Shown here: positions 35,921 through 44,709 of the stretch, piece by piece
How the letters are laid out: each line of letters begins with the position of its first letter
Position numbering within the stretch: position 1 is the stretch's first letter
DNA from: JBKEAJ01 sp047975005
GTDB lineage: Bacteria; Bacteroidota; Bacteroidia; Bacteroidales; Prolixibacteraceae
Assembly: GCA_047975005.1 (NCBI GenBank)
Contig: JBKECW010000075.1
Span: 19,181-83,180 of the forward strand
DNA: 64,000 nucleotides
Direction: 5' to 3'
Made by a program: the position numbers and the translations under genes
The notes under the pieces: generated by a model
What the model was told of the DNA's origin: nothing
Seen by the model: the letters and a program-made list of their open reading frames with translations, nothing else
Database searches by the model: none

Positions 35921-37098
35921 AAGACCTTATTTACAATTTTACCGAGAGAATTTTTGAGGAGGTAGTCTCTGTTAGAAGACACCTACACAAACACCCAGAA
36001 TTATCGTTCAAAGAAGAACAAACCTCCAAATATATCTGTTCAGAACTTGAACGAATGGGAATCTCATACCGCAAAGGTATCGCAGAATATGGAATTTTGG
36101 GAGTTATCGATACTGGGAGAGAAGGTAAGACAATAGCTTTGCGTGCAGATATGGATGCACTCCCTATACAAGAATCTCTTGATAGAGAGTATCATTCGGT
36201 GAATGATGGTGTTATGCATGCGTGTGGACATGATGTGCACAGTGCTAACCTATTGGGTGTAGCACGTGTGATAAACGAGATTAAGTCAGATCTCGTAGGA
36301 AAGGTACTCCTAATATTTCAGCTGGGAGAGGAGTCTTTCCCCGGAGGAGCAAAGCTGATGCTTGATGACGGGCTATTTAGAGAACACAGCCCCGACCTTA
36401 TAATTGGCATGCACGTTTTTCCCGAGTTAGATGCAGGAAAGGTGGGGTTCAGATCAGGTATGTATATGGCATCAGGAGATGAGATACACATCAAGATTAG
36501 TGGCAAGGGAGGTCATGCCGCACTTCCCGACAAATTGACCGATACTGTTTTGGCAAGTGCCAACATAGTAACATCATTACAGCAAGTGGTTAGTAGAAAT
36601 GCCCCACCGGCAGTGCCGTCAGTATTGTCATTTGGCAAATTCATAGCAAATGGGGCTACTAATATTATTCCTGACGAAGTTGATATTTCAGGGACGTTTA
36701 GGACAATGAATGAGCAGTGGAGAGCAATAGCAAAGGAGCGTATTGCTAGTGTTGCCAAGTCTGTGGCAGCAGCGCATGGCGTTGATTGTGACTTGAAGAT
36801 AAATCATGGTTACCCATTTCTGGTAAATGACGAGAACGGTACAATGTGGTCTGTTTCACAAACGCAAGAAATTATTGGTAAAGACAACGTTGTGCCCCTA
36901 GATATTAGGATGACATGCGAGGATTTTGCATACTATTCACAGCAGTTTCCCGCAGTATTTTTTAGACTAGGTACAAAAAATCCGAATACAGAGACTGTAC
37001 GTTCATTGCATACATCAGATTTTGACATTGATGAAAATGCTCTTTTGACAGGTGTTAGAACAATGTCGTGGTTGGTATATAAATATCTAAAAGGTTAG
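35917..37098 (+). CDS. M20D amidohydrolase (N-acyl-amino-acid / hippurate hydrolase type)
   Basis: 393-aa metallo-aminoacylase. It has RRHLHKHPELSFKE, the metal site MHACGHDVHSANLLG, the catalytic FQLGEESFPGGAK (Glu pair) and the late MTCEDFAYYS. The lid domain contains GKGGHAALPD. It hydrolyses N-acyl or peptide-like amides; the substrate is not predictable. Translation to the left runs open to 35749 but that part is the TauE gene in another frame, so the overlapping ATG at 35917 is the start. Coupling with the TauE stop codon suggests a shared pathway, perhaps export of a hydrolysis product; that is speculation. Confidence 0.9.
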   Translation: MKDLIYNFTERIFEEVVSVRRHLHKHPELSFKEEQTSKYICSELERMGISYRKGIAEYGILGVIDTGREGKTIALRADMDALPIQESLDREYHSVNDGVMHACGHDVHSANLLGVARVINEIKSDLVGKVLLIFQLGEESFPGGAKLMLDDGLFREHSPDLIIGMHVFPELDAGKVGFRSGMYMASGDEIHIKISGKGGHAALPDKLTDTVLASANIVTSLQQVVSRNAPPAVPSVLSFGKFIANGATNIIPDEVDISGTFRTMNEQWRAIAKERIASVAKSVAAAHGVDCDLKINHGYPFLVNDENGTMWSVSQTQEIIGKDNVVPLDIRMTCEDFAYYSQQFPAVFFRLGTKNPNTETVRSLHTSDFDIDENALLTGVRTMSWLVYKYLKG

Positions 37099-37102
37099 TT
37101 AA

Positions 37103-37789
37103 ATGGAGTTTATCTTAGATACTAAGCACAGCGAAGATGCATTTAAGCAGATTCTTAAAGATATTCCTAAGTATAAGAATGGTGAGGTTGTAAGACAAAT
37201 GCAAGATTTGGGCGTTGAGTTCAAACATAATTATGGAGTGTCATTGCCGACACTTAAAAAAATGTCAGCCCAATACCCCAAAGACCATATATTAGCACTC
37301 AAATTGTGGAACAAGCAGTGGCGCGAAACAATGATACTAGCTACGATGCTAGACGACAGTACTAAAGTTACCGAGGAGCAAGTTGACTATTGGATAAAAA
37401 GTGCCAACTCTATCGAGCTTGCAGGGTGCATGTGCCAATATTTGATGGTTGATTTACCTTTCTCGTATGCAAAAGCATTTGAATGGTGTAGGGGAAAGAA
37501 ATTTATAGTGAAATATGCAGGCGTGGTATTGATTGGGCGTTTGGCACTTGTTGATAAAGAGGCAATTGATGACATGTTTGAGCCTTTTTTTGAAATGCTA
37601 ATTCCTTTGGCAAAAGACAGTAACCTTTATAGACCCTTGTTTGACTCGCTTGAAAAACTGTCCAGACGGAGTCAGTATTTACAAGGTCTTGTAATTTATC
37701 ATTGCAAAGGTATAGGAGACTCTACAACGAATGAAAATTGCATAAAATTGATGAGAGAGTTAATCTCATTCTTGAGTGCCGACAATTAG
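37103..37789 (+). CDS. AlkD-like DNA alkylation repair protein
   Basis: 228 aa, all-helical HEAT-like repeats consistent with the DNA alkylation repair (AlkC/AlkD) superfamily: GVSLPTLKKMSAQYPKDHILALKLW, then RETMILATML and KFIVKYAGVVLIGRLAL. Characterised members excise positively charged alkylated bases. I cannot confirm the catalytic Asp/Trp/Arg set by eye, so it may be one of the many uncharacterised relatives. It starts 4 bases after the amidohydrolase and overlaps the convergent ispF by 4 bases. Confidence 0.75.
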   Translation: MEFILDTKHSEDAFKQILKDIPKYKNGEVVRQMQDLGVEFKHNYGVSLPTLKKMSAQYPKDHILALKLWNKQWRETMILATMLDDSTKVTEEQVDYWIKSANSIELAGCMCQYLMVDLPFSYAKAFEWCRGKKFIVKYAGVVLIGRLALVDKEAIDDMFEPFFEMLIPLAKDSNLYRPLFDSLEKLSRRSQYLQGLVIYHCKGIGDSTTNENCIKLMRELISFLSADN

Positions 37790-38271
37790 GAGAGAGTAGT
37801 CTTTAGAACTAGAACCGTAGCATAAACAGCTATCCCTTCTTCTCTGCCAACAAATCCTGTTTTTTCAGATGTTGTTGCCTTTATAGAAATCTGAGACAAA
37901 TCAGAGTTTGTACACTCTGCTAGTATTCTCTCCATATCCGGAATAATAGGGTTAAGTTTTGGTCTTTCTGCACATATTGTAATATCAGCGTTGCCCAAAG
38001 AATATCCCTTGTCTATTATCAGTTTGTAAGTGTTTTTTAGCAGTATTGTGCTATCTATATTTTTGAACTTCACATCATTATCAGGGAAATGAAATCCTAT
38101 ATCTCTAAGTTTTAAGGAGCCTAGCAAAGCATCGCATAAAGCATGTATGACAACATCGCCGTCCGAATGAGCAACAGTGCCAAGCTCGTGAGGTATACTA
38201 ACACCTCCCAAGACCAATGTTTCGTCTTTAGCAAGTCGGTGCATATCATATCCAAAACCTATTCTAATCAT
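37786..38271 (-). CDS. ispF: 2-C-methyl-D-erythritol 2,4-cyclodiphosphate synthase
   Basis: 161-aa enzyme of the MEP isoprenoid pathway. Zinc ligands are Asp9 and His11 in FGYDMHRL and His43 in VVIHALCDALLG. HFPDND and KATTSEKTGFVGREEGIA are also present, so the active site is complete. It starts 4 bases inside the end of porV on the same strand (ATGA overlap), so the two are translationally coupled. As I recall, the same porV-ispF neighbourhood occurs in P. gingivalis. Confidence 0.97.
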   Translation of the reverse strand: MIRIGFGYDMHRLAKDETLVLGGVSIPHELGTVAHSDGDVVIHALCDALLGSLKLRDIGFHFPDNDVKFKNIDSTILLKNTYKLIIDKGYSLGNADITICAERPKLNPIIPDMERILAECTNSDLSQISIKATTSEKTGFVGREEGIAVYATVLVLKTTLS

Positions 38272-39323
38272 GCTTTGTTTTTTAAAGACCCAAAATCAAA
38301 TGCTAATGTAAATCTGAGAGTGTTTGCCAACGGATTATTTTCCTTAATAGCGACTAAATAAGAAAAATCTAGATTAAGAGAGCCAATTGCGACACCTGCA
38401 CCGATTGTTATGTGTTGTTTATTTCCTGCTTCCGGAGATTCGTAAAAATATCCAGCTCTCATTGCAAACTGTTCATTATATACATACTCAGTGCCAATAC
38501 TTGTGGTTATTTCTTTAAATATGCTGATATCATTCTTTGTGTTAGAAATTAGAAGTTTGTTAAACTCGAGTCCTATACTTAAATGATTTAGAGAGCCAAA
38601 GTTGCAGGCGTAATTAGTGCCAATCCCAATATTCGAAGGAAGATAGTGGCTGCTTGCTCCATTGCTGTATGAAATTTTACTGCCAATATTAGATATACTC
38701 ATCCCCACAGAAAAGTTCTCGCCGTATTTTATATTTTCACTATTCGTGTTGTAATAAAAACCAATATCTGTCGAGAATGCATTGCCCGGGTATGAGTTTT
38801 CAACAGAAAGACCAGCACTTGATCTTATGTATCTGAGTGCAATTCCTCCAGAAAAGTGTTCGGATAACAACATGTAGTAGCCTACATCAAAGGCAAACTC
38901 ATAAGGGTTTTCTTCACCAATAGGAATGTTATTGTCGTTGGTCAATTTGAAATCGCCCAGGGTAAAATATCTTATAGATGCGCTAATGCCCTGCTTGTCA
39001 TTAATTTTGTAATATCCGGCTAAATAAGCAAGGCTCATGTCGTTAGAGATATTTTTGAGCCATGGCGAATACGACAACGAAACTCCTCCGCTAGATTTAG
39101 TGAACGCATATTTCGACAAATTATGAGCTTGAGAATTTATGTCCGGAGAGCTTGCTATACCTAAATCTCCCATTCCTCCTGCTCTTGAGTCTGGTGAAAT
39201 AGTTAGAAAAGGTACTGCTGTTGTTACGCCTACAGATCCGTCGGTTAATATTTGGGCATGGAGACTAGCAGCCATACAAAAAATAGGTAAAATCAATGCT
39301 GAGGAAATAACAATTCTTCTCAT
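38268..39323 (-). CDS. porV: type IX secretion outer-membrane protein PorV (LptO)
   Basis: 351-aa outer-membrane barrel with a signal peptide (about 1-23). The region VGVTTAVPFLTISPDSRAGG, then MGDLGIASSPD and LSYSPWLKN and YLAGYYKINDKQGISASIRYF, is the PorV signature. It lacks PorQ features, so PorV is the better name. PorV takes T9SS cargo from the SprA channel and hands it to the PorU sortase. It has its own leftward promoter, and ispF follows with an overlap. porU, which is adjacent in several genomes, is not in this window. Confidence 0.9.
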   Translation of the reverse strand: MRRIVISSALILPIFCMAASLHAQILTDGSVGVTTAVPFLTISPDSRAGGMGDLGIASSPDINSQAHNLSKYAFTKSSGGVSLSYSPWLKNISNDMSLAYLAGYYKINDKQGISASIRYFTLGDFKLTNDNNIPIGEENPYEFAFDVGYYMLLSEHFSGGIALRYIRSSAGLSVENSYPGNAFSTDIGFYYNTNSENIKYGENFSVGMSISNIGSKISYSNGASSHYLPSNIGIGTNYACNFGSLNHLSIGLEFNKLLISNTKNDISIFKEITTSIGTEYVYNEQFAMRAGYFYESPEAGNKQHITIGAGVAIGSLNLDFSYLVAIKENNPLANTLRFTLAFDFGSLKNKA

Positions 39324-39380
39324 TATACTTTGTCTTGTATCACTGACAACGACCGTTTGTAGTCAATTATTGTGTTGCGA

Positions 39381-39388
39381 CAAAGGTA
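39381..39388 (-). promoter_or_regulatory. -7 box of the porV-ispF promoter
   Basis: Read leftward this is TACCTTTG, 57 bases before the porV ATG. The 267-base gap between porV and gldJ carries one such box for each direction. Confidence 0.55.
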
Positions 39389-39557
39389 AAACAAATACTG
39401 GAATAAAGCTAGTCCTCTTATTTTGTTTAATGATTGATGGTGTGTAATAGCTTGCTTTTGAGTTGTATATGCATGAATGAAGTTCTTGTCTATGATTCTT
39501 GTTGATATTTTGTCTAATAAAAATAACCAGACTGCAATAAAATAAAATATACTTAGT

Positions 39558-39565
39558 TATATTTG
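39558..39565 (+). promoter_or_regulatory. -7 box of the gldJ promoter
   Basis: TATATTTG, 25 bases before the gldJ ATG, a full match to TAnnTTTG. Confidence 0.6.
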
Positions 39566-39590
39566 TAGTCAAATAATATTATATACTGTT

Positions 39591-41060
39591 ATGAATTTGA
39601 GGTTTTTGATTCTTATTGCAATTACACTTGCTATGTCGTCAATGACAGGATGCAAATCATTTGGTAAAAAGAAAGCGTCGTCCACAACCGGCTGGAAGTA
39701 CAACGACCCGGATAATGGAGGATTTCAGTATAGAGCAGGCTACAACCAGCCTACTGGTCCTGGTTTAGTATTCATCGAAGGAGGGACTTTTTACATGGGA
39801 CGAAGCGAAGAAGACGTGATGTTGAAATGGAACAATGTTCCGCGAAGGGTTTCTGTCAATTCGTTTTATATGGACGAGACCGAGGTTAGAAATATCGACT
39901 ATAAAGAGTATTTGTATTGGATAGGAAGAGTATATCCTGATGATGTGGCGTATTATGAGCGTGCTCGTCCCGACTCTTTGGTATGGCGTAGCGATCTCGC
40001 ATATAATGAGCCATATGTTCGTAGTTATTTTTCTCATCCGGCATATGCCGAATATCCGGTGGTTGGTGTTTCGTGGGAACAAGCGGTAGAATATTGCAAA
40101 TGGCGTACCGACAGGGTTAATGAACATATGTTGGCTAACGAGGGGATTATCGAAATGAATGGTGAACAAAGTGGCGAAAACACATTCACAACAGATGCCT
40201 ATACAGCAGGAAAGTACAATCCGACAGAAGGAAGAAAGTCTATTGTTGGCGCAGATGGAAACACTAGGAGAGCAACTGTTGCTGACGGATACATGAACGA
40301 GGATTATAGACTGCCGACAGAGGCAGAGTGGGAATATGCAGCCTTGGGAGTTTTAAGTGAAGACGAGCTTATTAGTGATAGGAACTTGTATTCTTGGACA
40401 GGATCTAATCTTAGAGTTTCTAAGGGTAGACGAAAAAACAGGGGAAATATGCAAGCTAACTTCGTGAGAGGACGTGGAGACTATATGGGAATAGCCGGAG
40501 ACTTGAACGATGGAGGTGCAATCCCGATTGATGTTTCTTTAGGTACACCAAATCAATTTGGATTGTACAATATGTCAGGAAATGTAAATGAGTGGGTTTT
40601 AGATGTATATCGAGCAACAAGCTTCTCGGATATTGATGAGTTCCAGCCGTATCGAGGTAACGTTTTTACTGATGTACAAAAAACGGAAAGCGGAGAACTT
40701 GTTTTCGATGAGCATAACAGATTAAAACTCGACACTATTAAGGACGCAAGGAACTTTAGGGATGGAGATGCTCTGTCTCAGATTGTCAAGGGTGGAAACT
40801 GGCTAGATGCTGAAAGCAATGCAAATACATCCACAATGTATGTCCAGTCAGAGGGAGCAAGACTTATGTCGTCTACCATAACAGACAATGCACGGGTTTA
40901 TAAAGGAGGTTCGTTCATGGATAGAGCCTATTGGCTAGTGCCTGGCACACGAAGGTACTTAGAGCAAACAGAAAGCCGAAAAGACATAGGATTTAGATGT
41001 GCTATGACACGAATGGGGGCGGTAACGCAAACGAAAAAGAATAGCAAGAAAATAAAGTAA
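39591..41060 (+). CDS. gldJ: gliding/T9SS lipoprotein, GldJ type (SUMF1/FGE-like fold)
   Basis: 489 aa. A lipoprotein signal ends MTGC (Cys21). The remainder is an FGE-sulfatase-type domain: PGLVFIEGGTFYMGRSEEDV, WNNVPRRVSVNSFYMDETEV, EYLYWIGRVY, YPVVGVSWEQAVEYCKWRTD, YRLPTEAEWEYAA, NMSGNVNEWVLDVY and KGGSFMDRAYW. The wording around TTGWKYNDPDNGGFQYRA and the DVxLKWNN segment resembles GldJ more than PorK/GldK. In Flavobacterium, GldJ is needed for gliding and for T9SS stability. It is divergent from porV, matching the gldJ-porU-porV neighbourhood minus porU. It should not be mistaken for a sulfatase-maturing enzyme. It ends in a lysine-rich tail. Confidence 0.82.
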   Translation: MNLRFLILIAITLAMSSMTGCKSFGKKKASSTTGWKYNDPDNGGFQYRAGYNQPTGPGLVFIEGGTFYMGRSEEDVMLKWNNVPRRVSVNSFYMDETEVRNIDYKEYLYWIGRVYPDDVAYYERARPDSLVWRSDLAYNEPYVRSYFSHPAYAEYPVVGVSWEQAVEYCKWRTDRVNEHMLANEGIIEMNGEQSGENTFTTDAYTAGKYNPTEGRKSIVGADGNTRRATVADGYMNEDYRLPTEAEWEYAALGVLSEDELISDRNLYSWTGSNLRVSKGRRKNRGNMQANFVRGRGDYMGIAGDLNDGGAIPIDVSLGTPNQFGLYNMSGNVNEWVLDVYRATSFSDIDEFQPYRGNVFTDVQKTESGELVFDEHNRLKLDTIKDARNFRDGDALSQIVKGGNWLDAESNANTSTMYVQSEGARLMSSTITDNARVYKGGSFMDRAYWLVPGTRRYLEQTESRKDIGFRCAMTRMGAVTQTKKNSKKIK

Positions 41061-41076
41061 ACAGATGAAACAAGCC

Positions 41077-41150
41077 ATGAGAACTTGTTCTCATCATACG
41101 AGAATGATTATCTTGGCAAGATACACCTGTCCGTCAACTAGGCAGGCGTG
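41077..41150 (+). other. cluster of small hairpins between gldJ and the PhoH gene
   Basis: ATGAGAA-CTTG-TTCTCAT (41077-41094), then TATCTT-GGC-AAGATA (41109-41123), then a bulged CCTGTCC/GGCAGG pairing ending at about 41146. No T-run follows any of them. They may form a structured 5' leader of the PhoH gene or the processed 3' end of gldJ. Confidence 0.4.
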
Positions 41151-41177
41151 GCAATAGAAAAGATAAAATATAAGTAT

Positions 41178-42488
41178 ATGAAAAAGACATTTGTTTTAGA
41201 TACAAACGTATTGCTACACGACTATGAGTGTTTAGATAAGTTTGAAGACAATGATATAGTTATCCCAATTTGCGTGCTTGAGGAACTTGACAATTTTAAA
41301 AAAGGACAAGACCTTTTAAATTACCAAGCTCGCCATTTTGTGCGAGTTTTAGAAGATCTTATTGGAGATGAATTATTTGAGGGAGGAGTGTCGTTAGGCG
41401 AAAACAAGGGCAAATTAAGAGTCGAAATCAACATTCCCAAGTCAGACCTTATCTTAAATGCTTTTAAAGAGAATACTGCAGATCATAAAATACTGGCGAC
41501 TGCCGAAAAGCTCCTAAAAGATAACGATGAATCGGTTATTCTTGTAACAAAGGATATAAATTTGCGATTGAAAGCAAAAGCCTTAGGAATACCATCTCAG
41601 GACTATAAAAATGATAAAGTAAAAGATATTTCTCTACTAGAAAACTCATTCTCCGAAATAGCCGTGGAAGACAATTCTATTGTAGAAGAGCTCTATGACA
41701 AGCATGAGGTGTCAGCAGACAAAATTTCTGAAGAGGGGACACTAGAGAGCAATCAGTTTGTGCTGCTCAATGGGCAGTCGGATGCTTTAGGAATTTATAA
41801 TAAAAGTAGAAATCTCATTAAACTTGTTGAGTCGCATACGGCTTACGGGATAAAACCTCGCAATGCAGAGCAGAAATTCTGCTTGGAAGTATTGCTAGAC
41901 CCAGACATTAAGTTAGTGTCTATATCCGGAAAAGCAGGTACCGGAAAAACATTACTATCGCTAGCGGCAGCAATATCTCAACATGAGCGATATGATCAGA
42001 TACTTCTTGCAAGACCTACAATGGCACTGAGCAATAAGGATTTAGGTTTTCTTCCTGGGAATATAAAAGAAAAGATGGATCCATATGTGCAGCCACTGTT
42101 TGACAACTTGGGCGTAATTAAAAAGAATTTTAATCTGAAATCCCAGGAATATGCAAAAATACAGGAGTTGCAAGACGATGATAGGCTCGTTATTACTCCT
42201 TTGGCATATATTAGAGGGCGCTCGCTGTCAAATGTGTATTTTATCATTGACGAGGCGCAGAATCTTTCTCCTCACGAGGTGAAAACTATTATAACAAGAG
42301 CAGGAGAGAATGCTAAGCTAGTTTTCACCGGTGATATTCACCAGATAGATTCACCCTATTTAGATATTGAATCTAACGGGCTTTCATATTTAGCAGAACG
42401 AATGAAAGGACAGGAGCTATTTGCACATGTTAACCTAGTGAAAGGAGAACGTAGCGAACTAGCTGAGTTAGCAAGTAATTTGTTATAG
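41178..42488 (+). CDS. PIN-PhoH fusion ATPase (YlaK/PhoH2 type)
   Basis: 436 aa. The PIN nuclease domain (about 1-135) carries LDTNVLLHD with its acidic metal ligands and VLEELDNFKKG. The PhoH ATPase (about 220-436) has Walker A GKAGTGKTL and Walker B FIIDEAQNL, plus GDIHQID. Relatives act as RNA helicase/RNase toxins or RNA-processing factors; which applies here is unknown. Upstream in-frame GTG at 41148 is less likely than the ATG at 41178, where the conserved N-terminus begins. Confidence 0.9.
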   Translation: MKKTFVLDTNVLLHDYECLDKFEDNDIVIPICVLEELDNFKKGQDLLNYQARHFVRVLEDLIGDELFEGGVSLGENKGKLRVEINIPKSDLILNAFKENTADHKILATAEKLLKDNDESVILVTKDINLRLKAKALGIPSQDYKNDKVKDISLLENSFSEIAVEDNSIVEELYDKHEVSADKISEEGTLESNQFVLLNGQSDALGIYNKSRNLIKLVESHTAYGIKPRNAEQKFCLEVLLDPDIKLVSISGKAGTGKTLLSLAAAISQHERYDQILLARPTMALSNKDLGFLPGNIKEKMDPYVQPLFDNLGVIKKNFNLKSQEYAKIQELQDDDRLVITPLAYIRGRSLSNVYFIIDEAQNLSPHEVKTIITRAGENAKLVFTGDIHQIDSPYLDIESNGLSYLAERMKGQELFAHVNLVKGERSELAELASNLL

Positions 42489-42517
42489 ATCTTTAGCTCT
42501 TGATTTTGATATACTTT

Positions 42518-42541
42518 AGGGTTTCTAGCGGAAACCCTTTG
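42518..42541 (+). terminator. terminator after the PhoH gene
   Basis: AGGGTTTC pairs with GAAACCCT across TAGCG, followed by TTG. The T-run is short. Confidence 0.6.
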
Positions 42542-42630
42542 TGTGTGCAGGAATATATCTTTTCGAGGAGACATCAATATGTCTTGTTGCTTTAGATTTT
42601 CCAAATGTTATGCAAATCCGAATTTTATAT

Positions 42631-42638
42631 TAACTTTG
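42631..42638 (+). promoter_or_regulatory. -7 box of the dsbD promoter
   Basis: TAACTTTG, 28 bases before the ATG; matches TAnnTTTG. No clear -33 box. Confidence 0.6.
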
Positions 42639-42665
42639 CGGCAATTATAGACAAAATAATAAGTA

Positions 42666-44705
42666 ATGAAGAGATTTTTTGTACTCAATTTGTTAGCTGT
42701 GTTACTCTTGTTCACAGGAGTTTCAAAGGCGCAAATTCAAAACCCCGTTTCTTGGACTAAAAGTGTAGAGAAAGTTGACGGGAATGTTTATAGATTAGTT
42801 TTTAAAGCTAAAATCGAAGATGGCTGGAAGATCTATGCCACCGAGGATATGGATGGTCCCATAAAGACCTCTATAAACTTCGAGGGAGTGGACGGATTCA
42901 GTGTCGTCGAAGGTTCGCTAACTACTATTCCTAAGGCCGAATGGCATAATGATCCTGTTTTTGAAGCCGAAGTCGGATATTTTAAGAAAGAGGTAACTAT
43001 AACTCAGGACGTAAAAGTAGATAAAAGCACAACAATCACTGGATATGTACAATCACAGGCTTGTAACAATAGCACATGTATAGCTCCAAAGGATGAAGAG
43101 TTTTCATTCAAAGTTACGGTTGATGGTTCTGGCAGTACATCTCAAGCAAATGAGGTCGCATCCTCAGGCGAACAGTCCACACCTATTGTTGGGAGCAATA
43201 AATCCAATGCTGCTCAGGATGCAGCGTCTGAGTCTTCTGCGTCTGGCGAAATACCCATGCCGGAGACTGTTAAGGCATACTATGAAAGAGCCGGAGAAAC
43301 TAAAGAAGAAGGACGCAGTCATTGGGGATTATTTCTCTTGAGTTTTGTAGGTGGTCTTGTTGCCTTGCTGACACCATGTGTATTTCCAATGATTCCGGTA
43401 ACAGTTAGTTATTTTACTAAAAAAGCAAGCACGGCATCTAAGGGTATTCGTGATGCGGTAATTTATGGTTTGTCTATAATCTTTATATATGTAGTTATAG
43501 GGGTTGCGATAACTGTAATTTTTGGTTCTGACACCCTAAATGCAATGTCAACAAACCCGATATTCAACATTATATTTTTCTTGTTGTTTGTTGTATTTGC
43601 CTTATCATTTTTTGGTGCATTCGAGTTAGTACTTCCGTCGTCATGGATAAATAAAGCTGACAAACAGTCTGATAGAGGTGGTTTTATTGGAATATTCTTT
43701 ATGGCATTTGTCTTGGCATTAGTTTCATTTTCATGCACCGGACCTATTGTCGGTCCATTGTTAGTAGAATCTTTCTCTGGTGGATTTATAGCACCGGCAA
43801 TAGGAATGTTTGGATTCTCACTCGCATTGGCAATCCCGTTTACGCTTTTTGCGATTTTCCCTAGTTGGTTAAACTCTCTCCCCAAGTCTGGAGGCTGGAT
43901 GAACTCTGTAAAAGTAGTTCTAGGCTTTATCGAACTGGCATTTGCGTTTAAATTTCTATCGAATGCCGATTTAGTATTGCAGGCTCACTTGCTAGAGCGT
44001 GAAGTTTTTCTTGCAATATGGATTACTATTGCAGTCTTGTTGGGAATGTATTTACTCGGAAAAATTAGATTTCCTCACGACTCGCCTCTTGAAAAGGTCA
44101 ATACATTTAGGGTTATCTTAGCGATATTGTTTTTCTCGTTGGCAGTTTATATGCTTCCCGGACTTAATGGAGCAAAACTTAAAATACTAGCTGGTTTCCC
44201 TCCGCCTATCACTTACAGCGAGAACTATGTAGCCGATGCATCTAATGTTCCGGTAGGAGCTCATATGGGAGCAGGAGGTGTTACATACTTTGATGACTAT
44301 GAGGCAGGTATGAAGTATGCTATTGCCAATAAGATGCCTGCAATGATAGACTTTACAGGACATGCATGTGTGAATTGCAGAAAGATGGAAACAAATGTTT
44401 GGACTGACACAAGAGTGTCTGACATTCTGAGAAATGAATTAGTAGTCATTTCTTTATATGTTGATGAGCGGACAAAACTAGAAAAGACTTATGAGTCAGA
44501 GGTGAATCCGGGCACTAAGATAAGAACCGTAGGCAATAGGTGGTCAGAATTTCAGCACAAGTATTTCGAAACAAATGAACAACCTTATTATGTTCTGTTG
44601 GACAACAATGGGAAATGGTTGGGCGACAAGATAAACATGACTGATGGGGCAGAGCCTTATTTGGAATGGTTGAACAAAGGGCTAGACGAATTTAAGAAAA
44701 AATAG
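42666..44705 (+). CDS. dsbD: thiol:disulfide interchange protein DsbD
   Basis: 679 aa. Signal peptide about 1-22. The N-terminal periplasmic DsbD-alpha-like domain (about 25-150) has QSQACNNSTCIAP. A Ser/Ala/Asn-rich linker leads to a membrane domain (about 220-500) with the paired redox cysteines in LLTPCVFPMIPV and SFSCTGPIVGP. A C-terminal thioredoxin-like domain has the CVNC motif at 568-571 (FTGHACVNCRKM). It passes electrons from the cytosol to periplasmic thiol proteins and cytochrome maturation. rarA begins 4 bases later. Confidence 0.95.
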   Translation: MKRFFVLNLLAVLLLFTGVSKAQIQNPVSWTKSVEKVDGNVYRLVFKAKIEDGWKIYATEDMDGPIKTSINFEGVDGFSVVEGSLTTIPKAEWHNDPVFEAEVGYFKKEVTITQDVKVDKSTTITGYVQSQACNNSTCIAPKDEEFSFKVTVDGSGSTSQANEVASSGEQSTPIVGSNKSNAAQDAASESSASGEIPMPETVKAYYERAGETKEEGRSHWGLFLLSFVGGLVALLTPCVFPMIPVTVSYFTKKASTASKGIRDAVIYGLSIIFIYVVIGVAITVIFGSDTLNAMSTNPIFNIIFFLLFVVFALSFFGAFELVLPSSWINKADKQSDRGGFIGIFFMAFVLALVSFSCTGPIVGPLLVESFSGGFIAPAIGMFGFSLALAIPFTLFAIFPSWLNSLPKSGGWMNSVKVVLGFIELAFAFKFLSNADLVLQAHLLEREVFLAIWITIAVLLGMYLLGKIRFPHDSPLEKVNTFRVILAILFFSLAVYMLPGLNGAKLKILAGFPPPITYSENYVADASNVPVGAHMGAGGVTYFDDYEAGMKYAIANKMPAMIDFTGHACVNCRKMETNVWTDTRVSDILRNELVVISLYVDERTKLEKTYESEVNPGTKIRTVGNRWSEFQHKYFETNEQPYYVLLDNNGKWLGDKINMTDGAEPYLEWLNKGLDEFKKK

Positions 44706-44709
44706 AAGA

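Noticed and set aside
39591..41060. Formylglycine-generating enzyme that could mature the sulfatase at 1732
   Set aside because: The fold is the same, but the lipobox, the flanking sequences and the porV neighbour fit GldJ, and I do not see the catalytic Cys pair of FGE.
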